Shown: positions 1-8,968 of the stretch, piece by piece
Layout of the letters: every line of letters starts with the position of its first letter
Numbering within the stretch: the stretch's first letter is position 1
DNA from: Bacteroidales bacterium
GTDB taxonomy: Bacteria; Bacteroidota; Bacteroidia; Bacteroidales; UBA7960
Direction: 5' to 3'
NCBI GenBank assembly: GCA_019429055.1
Contig: JAHYJP010000013.1
Span: forward strand, 1-41,551
DNA: 41,551 bases
Program-made: the position numbers and the translations under genes
The notes under the pieces: generated by a model
Databases searched by the model: none
The model's input: the letters and a program-made list of their open reading frames with translations, nothing else
Told to the model about the DNA's origin: nothing

Positions 1-2
1 TT

Positions 3-440
3 GTAAAGGGAGAATTTAAAAACCTTGCAAATAAGAAAATGCCCATCAGGCAGGGTTACCTTTCATCGGTGCCTGACAGAACAGTAAGGGTGCGGGTAAA
101 AGGTGAATCAGGATTTATTACCGTTAAAGGGAAAAGCAATGCATCGGGGGTAAGCCGTTTTGAATGGGAAAAAGAAATTCCTTTGCATGAAGCTGAAGAG
201 CTCCTTAAAATCTGCGAACCGGGAATCATCGAGAAAACGCGTTACCTGGTTAAAAGTGGTGAACATACTTTCGAAGTAGACGAATTTTACGGTGACAATA
301 AAGGTCTGATAATTGCTGAGCTGGAGCTAAAATCAGAAGATGAGGCTTTTTTTAAGCCGGAATGGATTGGAGAGGAAGTTACCGGAGACAAGAAATATTA
401 TAATGCTTACCTGGTGAAGCATCCTTACAAAACCTGGTAA
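3..440 (+). CDS. CYTH domain protein (class IV adenylate cyclase / inorganic triphosphatase fold), 5'-truncated
   Basis: The reading frame is open from the left edge, so the gene begins outside the window. An internal ATG at 39 is not the true start, because the codons before it encode VKGEFKNLANKK, the expected continuation of the CYTH N-terminus after the EIERKF-type signature, which is missing here. Visible CYTH features are the alternating basic strand RTVRVRV, the VKGK strand, the acidic strand FEVDEFYG, and the ELELKSEDE stretch, where alternating Glu/Asp bind divalent metal. Family members hydrolyse inorganic triphosphate or related phosphoanhydrides in a beta-tunnel in the cytosol. 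About 145 residues are seen, so roughly ten are missing compared with usual single-domain CYTH proteins. The substrate cannot be told from sequence. A CHAD protein lies at 20237-21142 but is not linked to this gene. Confidence 0.88.
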   Translation, partial: VKGEFKNLANKKMPIRQGYLSSVPDRTVRVRVKGESGFITVKGKSNASGVSRFEWEKEIPLHEAEELLKICEPGIIEKTRYLVKSGEHTFEVDEFYGDNKGLIIAELELKSEDEAFFKPEWIGEEVTGDKKYYNAYLVKHPYKTW

Positions 441-656
441 ACTTAAAGAGTTCAGATTCACCATGATCTTATTCCCAAATCCAAAAAGACTAACTACTTT
501 TTAAAATATGCAAACCATCTTGATCAACCTGGTTTTAAAAACCTGATAATGTTCATTTAAATAATTAGTCGTTACTTTGTAAAGCTGCTTCCCTGCAAGA
601 ATCGAAAACAAGGTTGATATATCAGCTGAACTTAAAACAAATGACCTGAATAAATT

Positions 657-2516
657 ATGAAAACAAAAAAGTACTTTTTCGCTATTACAATTTCAGTTTT
701 GTTAAGTATTATACAGTTAACTGCCCAGACTTCCCTGATCCATTTCTGGTATTTCGACGAAAGCATTCCTAACAATACACCCCTGACAGAACTTGATGCA
801 ACCTACAGTCTTGTCTCTGAACCATCTAAAATTGAATATCATTCAGCCCTGGCAGGTTATCCTTTCGACAGTAACCATCCCAACTGGAGAAAAGCCAGTA
901 TGGAAAGGCGCAATGCTCCAACCGAAATCAATTACCGACCCATTGCAAATAATGGCCTCCCCTACAACGCTGATCTCATGCGCGGCATACAGATCAAACA
1001 ACCTTTTACTGGTGATGGAGGAGAAAACACTATGATCTTTCACCTTCCTACCAGCGGTTATGAGGAAGTTATTTTCAATTTTGCTGCTCTGGATGAAGGT
1101 GCCGCTGAATCTTTGATTATCGACTATTCAGTGCAGGAAGTTCCGGTTTGGATAACGGAAGGCATGCAACAATCTGTTTTTACCCTTGCCAACAATTACC
1201 TTTTGTTTACAGTTGACTTCTCGCCGTCAGGCAGTAATATTTTTGCTGCTGATGACAACCCGCATTTCAAAATAAGAATTCGTTTTGATGGAGATAATAT
1301 GGATGCCGATGAGGGAAACAGGGTAACTTTCAATAATTTCAGTCTTGATGGCAAGCCCATGCCCGGAACCAATAATCCACCCGTAGTAACCAACCCGGTA
1401 CCCTTTCAAACATTAATTGAAAATGGTAATACTGCACAATTTGATCTTAACAATGTATATACTGACCCTGAGGGGGATGATCTTGATTTTGAAGCAGAAA
1501 GTTCAAGACCTGATTTTGTGCAGGTGAATCTCAGCGGAAACAATCTGGTTATTACTCCTTTGAGAAGAGGAGATGCAACGGTTACCATTAGTGCGACGGA
1601 TGGATTTAATCCAGCGGTAACTCAATCTTTCAGAGTTTTGGTTTATCCCGAAGCATTTGATCTTCATGGGAGCGATTTCACCTTTGCCGAATGGAACAAT
1701 AACCAACCCGAACTCACCTACCCGGAGAATATGCTTTTCCTTCAATCTGATATCAGCGACCCGGGATTGAATTCCGAACTGTTTTCCCCCTATTATATTC
1801 CTGCCGATGACTACCACGAAGAGGATCAGGCAACTGTTGGCTTTCCATATAATAACACACGCCGCACAAGGATCAACGGACTGGGAGCCGGAGGTATATC
1901 CTTCATCAATACCGGAAGAGACCGCGATCTGGGTGGAGCTCTGGTTGCAATAAACACACATGAAATAAGCAACATGATTATCAGTTTTCTGGCCGGTACC
2001 ATGCTGAGAAATGAAAGATTATATGCCATCAGACTTCAATACAGGATTGGCACTGAAGGTAATTTCATGAACCTGATGCACAATGGACAGATTGTTGAAT
2101 ACCTGGCATCGGCCGATGGTCATATGTTTACATTTGAGAATATTGAATTGCCGCAGGAATTGCTCAACCAGGAGTATGTTCAACTGCTTTGGCGCTACTA
2201 CCATGTGGATGGAGATATCGGACCACGGCCCCAGTTGAGACTTGATGATATTTATATCGTCAAAAGTCTTAGCACAGAAGACCTTTCACTTCCTGCAATC
2301 AAAGCCTGGGCTTCGGGACGAAATATTTTCATTGATACAAACCAGGCTGCATCTGCCGAGATAAAGATCTTTAACCTTATGGGGCAGAAGATCACAGATC
2401 AGGCACTAACTGGTGAAGGCATACATGTGATTGATGGGTATTTTGCTACAGGTTTATACCTGGTAACAGTTCTCAACCAGGGCAGACAAGAAACCCTGAA
2501 AGTGCTGGTAAAATAA
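657..2516 (+). CDS. Secreted T9SS cargo protein with cadherin-like domain and C-terminal sorting domain
   Basis: This 619-residue protein opens with a signal peptide (residues 1-24, hydrophobic core ending LTAQ). Residues about 27-235 form a domain that recurs in the next gene (its residues 842-1047), with blocks WRKASMERRNAPTEINYR, IQIKQPF and VTFNNFSL. Residues about 237-330 resemble a dystroglycan/cadherin-like repeat (YTDPEGDDLDFEA, TVTISATDG). A beta-rich segment follows, ending in PRQLRLDD-like sequence. The last ~75 residues look like a type A T9SS sorting domain: an IKIFNLMGQ strand, then GLYLVTV and a basic Lys end. Inferred role: an adhesin-like or ligand-binding surface or secreted protein exported by the Por system. 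No catalytic motif was seen. The 216 bp upstream (441-656) holds no other gene and no convincing promoter. Confidence 0.85.
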   Translation: MKTKKYFFAITISVLLSIIQLTAQTSLIHFWYFDESIPNNTPLTELDATYSLVSEPSKIEYHSALAGYPFDSNHPNWRKASMERRNAPTEINYRPIANNGLPYNADLMRGIQIKQPFTGDGGENTMIFHLPTSGYEEVIFNFAALDEGAAESLIIDYSVQEVPVWITEGMQQSVFTLANNYLLFTVDFSPSGSNIFAADDNPHFKIRIRFDGDNMDADEGNRVTFNNFSLDGKPMPGTNNPPVVTNPVPFQTLIENGNTAQFDLNNVYTDPEGDDLDFEAESSRPDFVQVNLSGNNLVITPLRRGDATVTISATDGFNPAVTQSFRVLVYPEAFDLHGSDFTFAEWNNNQPELTYPENMLFLQSDISDPGLNSELFSPYYIPADDYHEEDQATVGFPYNNTRRTRINGLGAGGISFINTGRDRDLGGALVAINTHEISNMIISFLAGTMLRNERLYAIRLQYRIGTEGNFMNLMHNGQIVEYLASADGHMFTFENIELPQELLNQEYVQLLWRYYHVDGDIGPRPQLRLDDIYIVKSLSTEDLSLPAIKAWASGRNIFIDTNQAASAEIKIFNLMGQKITDQALTGEGIHVIDGYFATGLYLVTVLNQGRQETLKVLVK

Positions 2517-2583
2517 CCTGTAGTATAACATTAAAGTTTGAAAAGGGTTTCTGAAACGGGAGCCCTTCTCCATACAAAATACT

Positions 2584-2591
2584 TAATTTTG
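2584..2591 (+). promoter_or_regulatory. Candidate Bacteroidota -7 box
   Basis: TAATTTTG matches the -7 consensus TAnnTTTG exactly and ends 27 nt before the ATG at 2619. No good TTTG -33 box lies at the usual distance, so the call rests on the -7 element and its position. It would give the CotH-family gene its own promoter, separate from the upstream T9SS gene. Confidence 0.4.
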
Positions 2592-2618
2592 CAACGAAAG
2601 TAAAGTAAAGCCGCCCAC

Positions 2619-5600
2619 ATGACTGCCCTGAAAAACAACTTTCTGATTTTGGTATTTGTTTGTCTTACTGCTTTCAATTCAGTTTTTTCCCAGCAAATCA
2701 TCATTAACGAGTTTATGGCATCCAACTCCACAACCATAGCCGATGAAGATGGTGATTTTGAGGACTGGATTGAAATCTACAATCCGTCGACATCCAACGT
2801 AAATCTCAGTGGCTATGGTTTAACCGACGACATAGCTAATCCTTTCAGATGGACTTTTCCGGCAGTAACGATAGCTCCCGGTGAATATTTACTGGTTTGG
2901 GCATCAGGTAAAGACAGAAGGCTACCCGGCGAGCCCCTGCACACCAATTTCTCCATAAGCAACGAAGGAGAACCCCTTCTGCTTAGCAAAAACGACGGTA
3001 TGCTCATCAATTACATCCCACCTACCAGCCTCGTTGCAGATGTAAGTTATGGAAGATTTCCCGATGGAAGTCCTGACTGGTATTATTTTCAGGAATCAAC
3101 ACCCGGACAAAGCAATTCAACCCAAACATTTGATCAGATTCTCACTCGCCCCGAATTTTCTCATACCGGAGGATTCTATTATGAAGGATTTGAGCTGAAC
3201 CTTTCAGCCATTGAAAGCGGTTCAGAAATATTTTTTACGCTTGACGGATCTGAGCCGGATATGCATAATACCGGAGGAACGATCTATACGTATAAAAACA
3301 TTTACCCTCAGCATCCAGATGATCCTTTCGGAGAGTTTTTAACAGGCGCATACAAAAGTTTTTCCTATGACCAGTCGCCTATTCAGATTTACGACAGGTC
3401 AGAAGAGGCTGACAGCATGACCCACAAAGCATCATCATTTTTTAATTTTCCCTATTATTTCCCTGATGATCCTGTTTACAAAGGTATTGTTGTGAGAGCC
3501 AGGTCTTACCGCCCCGGATCCATTCCCAGCCCGGTAAGAACAGAAGTATATTTTATCAATCCGCTGGGGCGGGAAAGGTTTTCACTCCCCGTAATCAATA
3601 TCAGCACCAATGCCGGAAATTACTTTGATTATTATGACGGGATTTATAATCCGGGCATTGATTTCGATACCTGGAGACAGAATTATCCTGATGACAATGC
3701 TACAGGCGGAAAGCCTGCAAATTACCATCGCAGAGGAGATGAGTGGGAATTTCCTGCACATTTTACCTTTTTTGATGGAGGGAACAGCTTCCCAAACCTG
3801 AGCCAGGATATAGGTTTCCGCATTCATGGCGGATGGAGCCGATCATTTCCTATGAAATCTCTCAGGATTTATGCAAGGGGACAATATGGAGCATCAGAAC
3901 TAAATTATTCATTTTTCCCGGAGCAGCCTTTTAATGCTTACCGGAGAATAATTTTAAGGAATTCGGGAAATGAATGGAACTTCTCACTTTTCAGAGATGC
4001 ATTGATTCAACGGGTAATAAGACATCTTCATTTTGAAACGTTGGCATATCGGCCTTCAGTTTTGTTTGTAAACGGTGAGTATTGGGGCATTCATAATATC
4101 CGGGAAAGGTATGATAAGCATTACCTGGAAAGGGTATTCGGAGTTAACCCAAATAAAATTGATTATCTGGAATTTAATGCTGTAGCTAAAGAAGGTGATA
4201 ATATCCACTACCTCGAAACTCTTCAGTATATTGAAAATAACGACATCACCCAAAACGAACATTTTGAATACTTACTCACCAGGATAGATACGGAAAACTA
4301 TATTGATTACCAGATTGCAAACATTTATGCCGTAAATACGGACTGGCCCGGCAATAATATAGATTACTGGCGGAAAAGAACCAATACCTATATCCCCAAC
4401 AGCCCCTACGGCCACGACGGTCGCTGGCGCTGGCTGGCATTTGACATGGATTTCGGATTTGGTTTTATTCATGGAACACCATCATCCAATCATAATACCC
4501 TGTCCTTTGCCACCGAGGCAGGAAATAATGACTGGCCCAATCCGGACTGGTCAACTTTTTTACTGAGAAATCTGCTGGAAAACGAAACATTCAGGCTTCA
4601 GTTCATCAACCGGTTTGCCGATCTCCTTAATACTGCCTTTTTGCCCGACAGGATTAACAATCTGATCACGGAATTTCAGGAAAGAAATCAGCCGGAAATG
4701 CCCGAACATATCCATCGCTGGAAAAATCCGGAAAGTATGAACGCCTGGAATTTTGAAATCAACCGGATGCGGTACTTTGTAAATACACGGCCTGACAGAC
4801 AACGAAACCATATACTGGACTATTTCGGCCTGGAAGAGAGCGTTCCCGTTACAGTCCATGTTTCTGACCCGGAGCAGGGTTTCATCAAAGTTAACAGCAT
4901 TGATATTATTTCTGAAACCCCAGGTATTCTTGAAAATCCTTATCCCTGGACCGGTATTTATTTTCAGGGTGTGCCCATTACTATACAGGCAATTGGGCTT
5001 GATGGATTCGAATTCAGCCACTGGGAAGGCACAAGCCAGCAAACAGAGATCATTACAGGTGACCCATCTGAATTTGAAATGGTTACAGCATATTTCAAAC
5101 CGAAAGAAGGAAATGGTGGTGGAGAAGAGCCAGAGTACAGAGATCTGATACATTACTGGTACTTCACAACCAGCCTGCCCAACGACCAGCCACTTGAAAT
5201 AATTGAACCATACTTTTCGCTGGTGGAGGAAGCAAATCTTACTTTTCATTCTGCCCTGGAAGGTTATCCTTTCCAGCCAGGCAACTACTTCTGGAGAAAA
5301 GCATCCCTGGAGCGCCGCAATGCCCCTACCGAAATCAATTACAGAACCGAGGGTAATAATTATCTGCCTTACAACCAGGAGACCATGAGAGGTGTGCAGG
5401 TAAAACAACCTTTTACCGGCAATGCAGGTGAAAACTCATTGATTTTTCATACACCATCAACAGGATACGAACATTTATTCTTCCGGTTTGCTGCCAAAGA
5501 TCAATATGCAGCCGACCATATAATTGTTGATTATTCAATAAACTCCGATCAAACCATATGGACAACCCATGGCCTGGAGAACAATATTCTGCAGCTCACC

Positions 5601-6002
5601 CACGAATATCAGCTTTTTACAGTTGATTTAACTAATATCATTGAAACCTATAATAACCCTGACCTTAAAATCAGGCTGCGTTTTGATTGCACTGATCCCT
5701 CAATGGATGAAGGATATATGGTAACTTTCAACAACTTCAGCCTTGAAGGTGAGCCGTTTACCACCCATATAACAGAGTATGACTATAGCAATTCCGCATT
5801 GAATGTTTTTCCCAACCCCATTACAAAGGGTGATGTATTGTTTCTTGGTGAATTTATGGATGTTTCTCTGTTCGATTTAAGAGGCAGGCTTATTTTCTTC
5901 CGGCCAAATACCGACAGGATTGCTACGCAGGGATTAAACCCGGGAACCTATTTTGTGAAAAACCAAGCCGGACAAGTTGCAAAAGTCATACTTTTACCTT
6001 AA
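2619..6002 (+). CDS. CotH-kinase family, lamin-tail domain, T9SS-secreted protein
   Basis: The 1127-residue protein has a signal peptide (1-25, ending NSVFSQ) and then a lamin-tail domain at about 27-130 (IIINEFMASNS, DWIEIYNPS, LSGYGLTDD). Next come a chitobiase-like beta segment (FFTLDGSEPD, about 200-230) and a CotH kinase region at about 320-720. The CotH part contains FRIHGGWSRSFPMKSLRI, the NGEYWGIHNIRERYD block, NTDWPGNN, and the acidic WLAFDMDFGFG near residue 610, which matches the metal-binding segment of CotH kinases. A short InlB-type repeat (about 745-830) precedes the ~205-residue domain shared with the preceding gene (842-1047). The C-terminus (NVFPNPITKGD, then LNPGTYFV) is a T9SS type A sorting domain. 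CotH proteins are atypical secreted protein kinases in Bacillus spore coats. Kinase activity here is inferred, not shown. Confidence 0.9.
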   Translation: MTALKNNFLILVFVCLTAFNSVFSQQIIINEFMASNSTTIADEDGDFEDWIEIYNPSTSNVNLSGYGLTDDIANPFRWTFPAVTIAPGEYLLVWASGKDRRLPGEPLHTNFSISNEGEPLLLSKNDGMLINYIPPTSLVADVSYGRFPDGSPDWYYFQESTPGQSNSTQTFDQILTRPEFSHTGGFYYEGFELNLSAIESGSEIFFTLDGSEPDMHNTGGTIYTYKNIYPQHPDDPFGEFLTGAYKSFSYDQSPIQIYDRSEEADSMTHKASSFFNFPYYFPDDPVYKGIVVRARSYRPGSIPSPVRTEVYFINPLGRERFSLPVINISTNAGNYFDYYDGIYNPGIDFDTWRQNYPDDNATGGKPANYHRRGDEWEFPAHFTFFDGGNSFPNLSQDIGFRIHGGWSRSFPMKSLRIYARGQYGASELNYSFFPEQPFNAYRRIILRNSGNEWNFSLFRDALIQRVIRHLHFETLAYRPSVLFVNGEYWGIHNIRERYDKHYLERVFGVNPNKIDYLEFNAVAKEGDNIHYLETLQYIENNDITQNEHFEYLLTRIDTENYIDYQIANIYAVNTDWPGNNIDYWRKRTNTYIPNSPYGHDGRWRWLAFDMDFGFGFIHGTPSSNHNTLSFATEAGNNDWPNPDWSTFLLRNLLENETFRLQFINRFADLLNTAFLPDRINNLITEFQERNQPEMPEHIHRWKNPESMNAWNFEINRMRYFVNTRPDRQRNHILDYFGLEESVPVTVHVSDPEQGFIKVNSIDIISETPGILENPYPWTGIYFQGVPITIQAIGLDGFEFSHWEGTSQQTEIITGDPSEFEMVTAYFKPKEGNGGGEEPEYRDLIHYWYFTTSLPNDQPLEIIEPYFSLVEEANLTFHSALEGYPFQPGNYFWRKASLERRNAPTEINYRTEGNNYLPYNQETMRGVQVKQPFTGNAGENSLIFHTPSTGYEHLFFRFAAKDQYAADHIIVDYSINSDQTIWTTHGLENNILQLTHEYQLFTVDLTNIIETYNNPDLKIRLRFDCTDPSMDEGYMVTFNNFSLEGEPFTTHITEYDYSNSALNVFPNPITKGDVLFLGEFMDVSLFDLRGRLIFFRPNTDRIATQGLNPGTYFVKNQAGQVAKVILLP

Positions 6003-6015
6003 TTCAGAAAATGAA

Positions 6016-6681
6016 TTATCTTATCATAAAAGTATAACCCACAGTAAGACTCATAGAGTGCAGTGCATCACCGTAAGTATCCAGCTCCAGAAAAGAATTG
6101 AAAGGAATAGAATATCTGGCATCGAAATAGAAATTCCTGATCCCGAAAGATATTCCGGCATTCATTCCGATAATATAGTTCTGAATACGCTCAACTTCCG
6201 GAATTCCCGTTTTTTCTGATTCCGTTATCAGCCTGTTATCCTGGCTTGTGAGAAAACTAACTTGCGGACCAGCATACAATACCAATAAGGTAGTTGAATC
6301 AAATGCATCATCAGCGCCCGGTTCAAAAAAACCGCCATAGCCAAAATGGGCAGCTACATCAACATAATTTAAGCCCAGCCTTACATTTGAGTTCGTGTAG
6401 GTTTCGTTTATGTACACAGGGGTGTAAAGGTCCAGGGACCTGCGGCTGTAGCCGACTTCAGGGTTTACAACCAGGTTGTTCCCAACCTTAATAATACCAC
6501 CCAATCCCAGTGAATATCCGAAACGATCACCATAACCCGGTTCAAATCCAATTCCCAGAAAATTATAGTTAGTTCCACCTTTTACAAAAATGGCATTTTG
6601 TGAAAAGGAACCAAATGGCACTATTAAAATGAAAACAATTGCCGTAAACTTCAACAGAGTTTGAAATATGAATTTTATCAT
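6016..6681 (-). CDS. Outer-membrane beta-barrel protein (PorT-like / OMP_b-brl)
   Basis: The protein starts MIKFIFQTLLKF with a signal peptide ending near GSFSQ. A GTG three bases upstream (6684) is also possible, but the ATG is preferred. The mature part is a run of amphipathic strands with alternating aromatics and Gly turns (KGGTNYNFLGIGFEPGYG, FGYSLGLGGI) and ends in the outer-membrane-like TVGYTFMIR. This fits the small PorT/OMP beta-barrel families common in Bacteroidota. The gene converges on the CotH gene with only 13 nt between the stops. No specific function can be assigned. It stands alone, with a 200-bp divergent region shared with the radical SAM gene at 6882. Confidence 0.75.
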   Translation of the reverse strand: MIKFIFQTLLKFTAIVFILIVPFGSFSQNAIFVKGGTNYNFLGIGFEPGYGDRFGYSLGLGGIIKVGNNLVVNPEVGYSRRSLDLYTPVYINETYTNSNVRLGLNYVDVAAHFGYGGFFEPGADDAFDSTTLLVLYAGPQVSFLTSQDNRLITESEKTGIPEVERIQNYIIGMNAGISFGIRNFYFDARYSIPFNSFLELDTYGDALHSMSLTVGYTFMIR

Positions 6682-6823
6682 CACAAGGTTATTTCTGTGT
6701 TATTTAAAATCAGACTAATTACAAATTGCAACAACTGATATAATCTTTTATTTAACAAGTTTGCGAAATTAATGTTTTTGCAGGATGAATTGTAAAAATG
6801 AGTGTTATAAATCTCATGAACGG

Positions 6824-6854
6824 TTGAAGTTAATCCATTGATTTTGTACTTTTA
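6824..6854 (+). promoter_or_regulatory. Candidate promoter for the radical SAM gene
   Basis: TTG (6824-6826) and TACTTTTA (6847-6854, one mismatch to TAnnTTTG) are separated by 20 nt, the usual Bacteroidota spacing, and lie 27 nt before the ATG at 6882. A second near-match, TATGTTTA (6858-6865), sits closer to the start. Confidence 0.3.
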
Positions 6855-6881
6855 AACTATGTTTACACCAAAATTTCAACC

Positions 6882-7946
6882 ATGAGTTGCTCCGGAAATA
6901 CTGATCGCCGCAGGTTTCTAAAAACCCTTGGTGGCATTATTATAGGAGGCAGTATTTTGCCAACTGCCGGTACATTGGGCTTTCTAACCACTAATGTAAA
7001 TGCCATGTCAATATTATCGTCTGCCAACTACGAACCCAATTATGTAAAGCTGCATAACAACGGATCATTAAAAGCCCGCGCCGATGTACTCTGGGATATG
7101 ATGCGCCGCTGTACTTTATGCCCGCGCGAATGTGAAAAGAACAGGATTCGCGGTCAAAGAGGAGATTGCAATGCCAATTCTGACCTGGAGATTTCTTCCT
7201 TTGCCCCCCATTTTGGTGAAGAAAGAGAGCTGGTGGGCCGACATGGTTCGGGAACGGTTTTCTTTACCAATTGTGGGCTTCATTGTGTTTTCTGTATAAA
7301 CTATGATATAAGTCAGATGGGTCAGGGAAGGCGCAGGAGTATCAATGATCTTTCCAATATGATGCTTACCCTGCAGCGCATGGGTTGTCATAACATCAAT
7401 GTGGTAAGCCCAACACACTACGCCCCCCATATTTTAAAAGCACTTGATATTGCCGCCGGAAAAGGATTAAGGCTTCCCCTGGTTTATAATACATTTGGAT
7501 GGGAAAAGCTTGAAATCCTTCAACTGCTGGATGGGGTGGTTGACATATATCTGGCCGATTTTAAATATGATGATCCGCAAGCTGCAGATAAATATTCTCC
7601 CGGAGCCATAACCTATCCCGAAATCACAAAAAATGCTCTGCTGGAAATGCACAGGCAGGTCGGGGTGCCCGAAGTTGATCCCGTTACAGGCCTTATCAGC
7701 AAAGGATTAATGATACGACATCTGATCATGCCCAATAATGTAGCTAAATCAGACCGGGTAATGGAATGGATTGCTCACAACCTGCCAAAAGATACATATA
7801 TTAACGTGATGTCGCAATACACTCCGGTCTTCAAAGCCGACCAATATCCTGAAATCAACAGGCGCATAACCCGTTCTGAATATAATTCTGCTGTTCAGGC
7901 TGCCCGCAATGCGGGTTTAACAAACCTGAGGCTGCAGGGAGGTTGA
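6882..7946 (+). CDS. PflX-like radical SAM protein with twin-arginine N-terminus
   Basis: The radical SAM cluster motif is CGLHCVFC (C131, C135, C138), followed by INYDISQ, which binds the [4Fe-4S] cluster and S-adenosylmethionine. Upstream, CTLCPREC (C77, C80, C84) with a later GDC (C96) forms the second cysteine set typical of the PflX/COG1313 family, a relative of pyruvate formate-lyase activases. The N-terminus is unusual. DRRRFLKTLGG followed by a hydrophobic stretch (about residues 18-36) is close to the Tat consensus S/T-RR-x-F-L-K. Radical SAM enzymes normally act in the cytosol with flavodoxin-like reductants, so either the protein is Tat-exported or membrane-anchored, or the segment serves another purpose. 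At 354 residues it is longer than cytosolic PflX homologues by about the length of this leader. The substrate is unknown, and no partner glycyl-radical enzyme is in the window. Confidence 0.88.
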   Translation: MSCSGNTDRRRFLKTLGGIIIGGSILPTAGTLGFLTTNVNAMSILSSANYEPNYVKLHNNGSLKARADVLWDMMRRCTLCPRECEKNRIRGQRGDCNANSDLEISSFAPHFGEERELVGRHGSGTVFFTNCGLHCVFCINYDISQMGQGRRRSINDLSNMMLTLQRMGCHNINVVSPTHYAPHILKALDIAAGKGLRLPLVYNTFGWEKLEILQLLDGVVDIYLADFKYDDPQAADKYSPGAITYPEITKNALLEMHRQVGVPEVDPVTGLISKGLMIRHLIMPNNVAKSDRVMEWIAHNLPKDTYINVMSQYTPVFKADQYPEINRRITRSEYNSAVQAARNAGLTNLRLQGG

Positions 7947-7960
7947 AAATTTAAAGATTG

Positions 7961-7977
7961 AGAGCCTCTGCGGCTCT
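7961..7977. terminator. Hairpin between convergent genes
   Basis: AGAGCC and GGCTCT pair across a 5-nt loop between the radical SAM gene and the convergent hydrolase gene, overlapping the hydrolase stop codon. Neither strand has a clean T-tract after the stem, although the minus strand continues into T-rich sequence. A weak bidirectional terminator is possible. Confidence 0.35.
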
Positions 7978-8953
7978 ATTGCCCTAAAAATTCCATCACT
8001 CTGCTGTTGAATTCCTGATAACTTTCAAACTGCAAAAAGTGCCCGGTTTTCTCAATCATATGCAATTGACTGTTGGGCAACTTTTCGTGACCCGCTCTGG
8101 CAATATGGTGTGTAAAACCGGGATTGAGAAACCGATTGGGTATCAGGTTGTCATTTTCCCCAAAAAGGATGAGTACGGGTAATTCAATTGTGTGCAGGTA
8201 AGGAAGCACAACTTCATCCACCATGCCACTAACTGATTGTACAACAGCATAACAATATGCTTCAAAATCACTGGCAGAACGCATAGCTATACGGTCGGTG
8301 ATCATGAATTCAGCATCTTCAGGCAGTTTATAAAAATTATATGCCAGGTTGGTAATGATCTCTTCCACCGGTGTGAGCATTACACCTCTAACGGTCATAA
8401 CATTACGAAACCATTCTTTCTGACCTTCGGTAAATTCTTCGAAACCGGCCGGAGCAGCCAGTATCAGCTTCTCCACTTTCTCTGGATAATACAAAGCAGT
8501 TACCATCGAGATCTGTCCTCCCATAGAATGCCCGCCCAGCACAACACTTTCGAGCCCCAGTGCATCGGTAAAATCATTGATAATACCTGCGTAATAAGTC
8601 ATCATTCCCGAGTGGGGTACTTTGCTGGATTTTCCGTAACCCGGAAGATCAATCGCAATTACCCGGTAATGTTTGCTCAGCTCCGGAACATTCTTTTTCC
8701 AGGCAGGCAGGTAACTACCCAGCCCGTGTATGAAAATAATGGTGGTTTCACCCTGTCCCTCGTCAATATAGGCGATCCGTTCACCACCGGGCAGATCAGC
8801 CCAATGGGTTTCAAAAGGATATTCCAGATCCATAAAAGACTCCAGGGGGTTAATTTCGTTGTAGGGGTGCCAGTTGACCGGGTTCATGGTTTCACATCTG
8901 TTGAATAGCAGCAGGGCTGCAACCAGGATAAAAGGAAATATTATTTTTCGCAT
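7976..8953 (-). CDS. Alpha/beta hydrolase, probable lipoprotein or membrane-anchored
   Basis: The protein has the full alpha/beta-hydrolase layout: the oxyanion segment IFIHGLGSYLPAW (about 73-85), nucleophile elbow GGHSMGG (Ser143), acid FGENDNL (Asp268) and KTGHFLQFE (His305). The ATG at 8953 is chosen over an upstream TTG because it gives a clean leader, MRKIIFPF, then a hydrophobic core to Cys20. LLLFNRC is a loose lipobox, so lipidation is possible but not certain. The fold resembles meta-cleavage hydrolases, lipases and proline iminopeptidase relatives, and the substrate cannot be assigned. It is co-oriented with the large barrel gene 15 nt upstream in transcription (8969-10552), so the two are probably co-transcribed. 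Confidence 0.85.
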   Translation of the reverse strand: MRKIIFPFILVAALLLFNRCETMNPVNWHPYNEINPLESFMDLEYPFETHWADLPGGERIAYIDEGQGETTIIFIHGLGSYLPAWKKNVPELSKHYRVIAIDLPGYGKSSKVPHSGMMTYYAGIINDFTDALGLESVVLGGHSMGGQISMVTALYYPEKVEKLILAAPAGFEEFTEGQKEWFRNVMTVRGVMLTPVEEIITNLAYNFYKLPEDAEFMITDRIAMRSASDFEAYCYAVVQSVSGMVDEVVLPYLHTIELPVLILFGENDNLIPNRFLNPGFTHHIARAGHEKLPNSQLHMIEKTGHFLQFESYQEFNSRVMEFLGQ

Positions 8954-8968
8954 AACGCACAATTTTTA

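Noticed and set aside
4560-5408. Long antisense ORF of 282 codons inside the CotH gene
   Set aside because: It lies fully opposite well-supported coding sequence, has no recognisable domain and an unlikely cysteine/aromatic-rich composition.
8237-8908. Antisense ORF of 223 codons opposite the hydrolase
   Set aside because: The hydrolase has a full catalytic triad in its own frame, and this ORF shows no domain.
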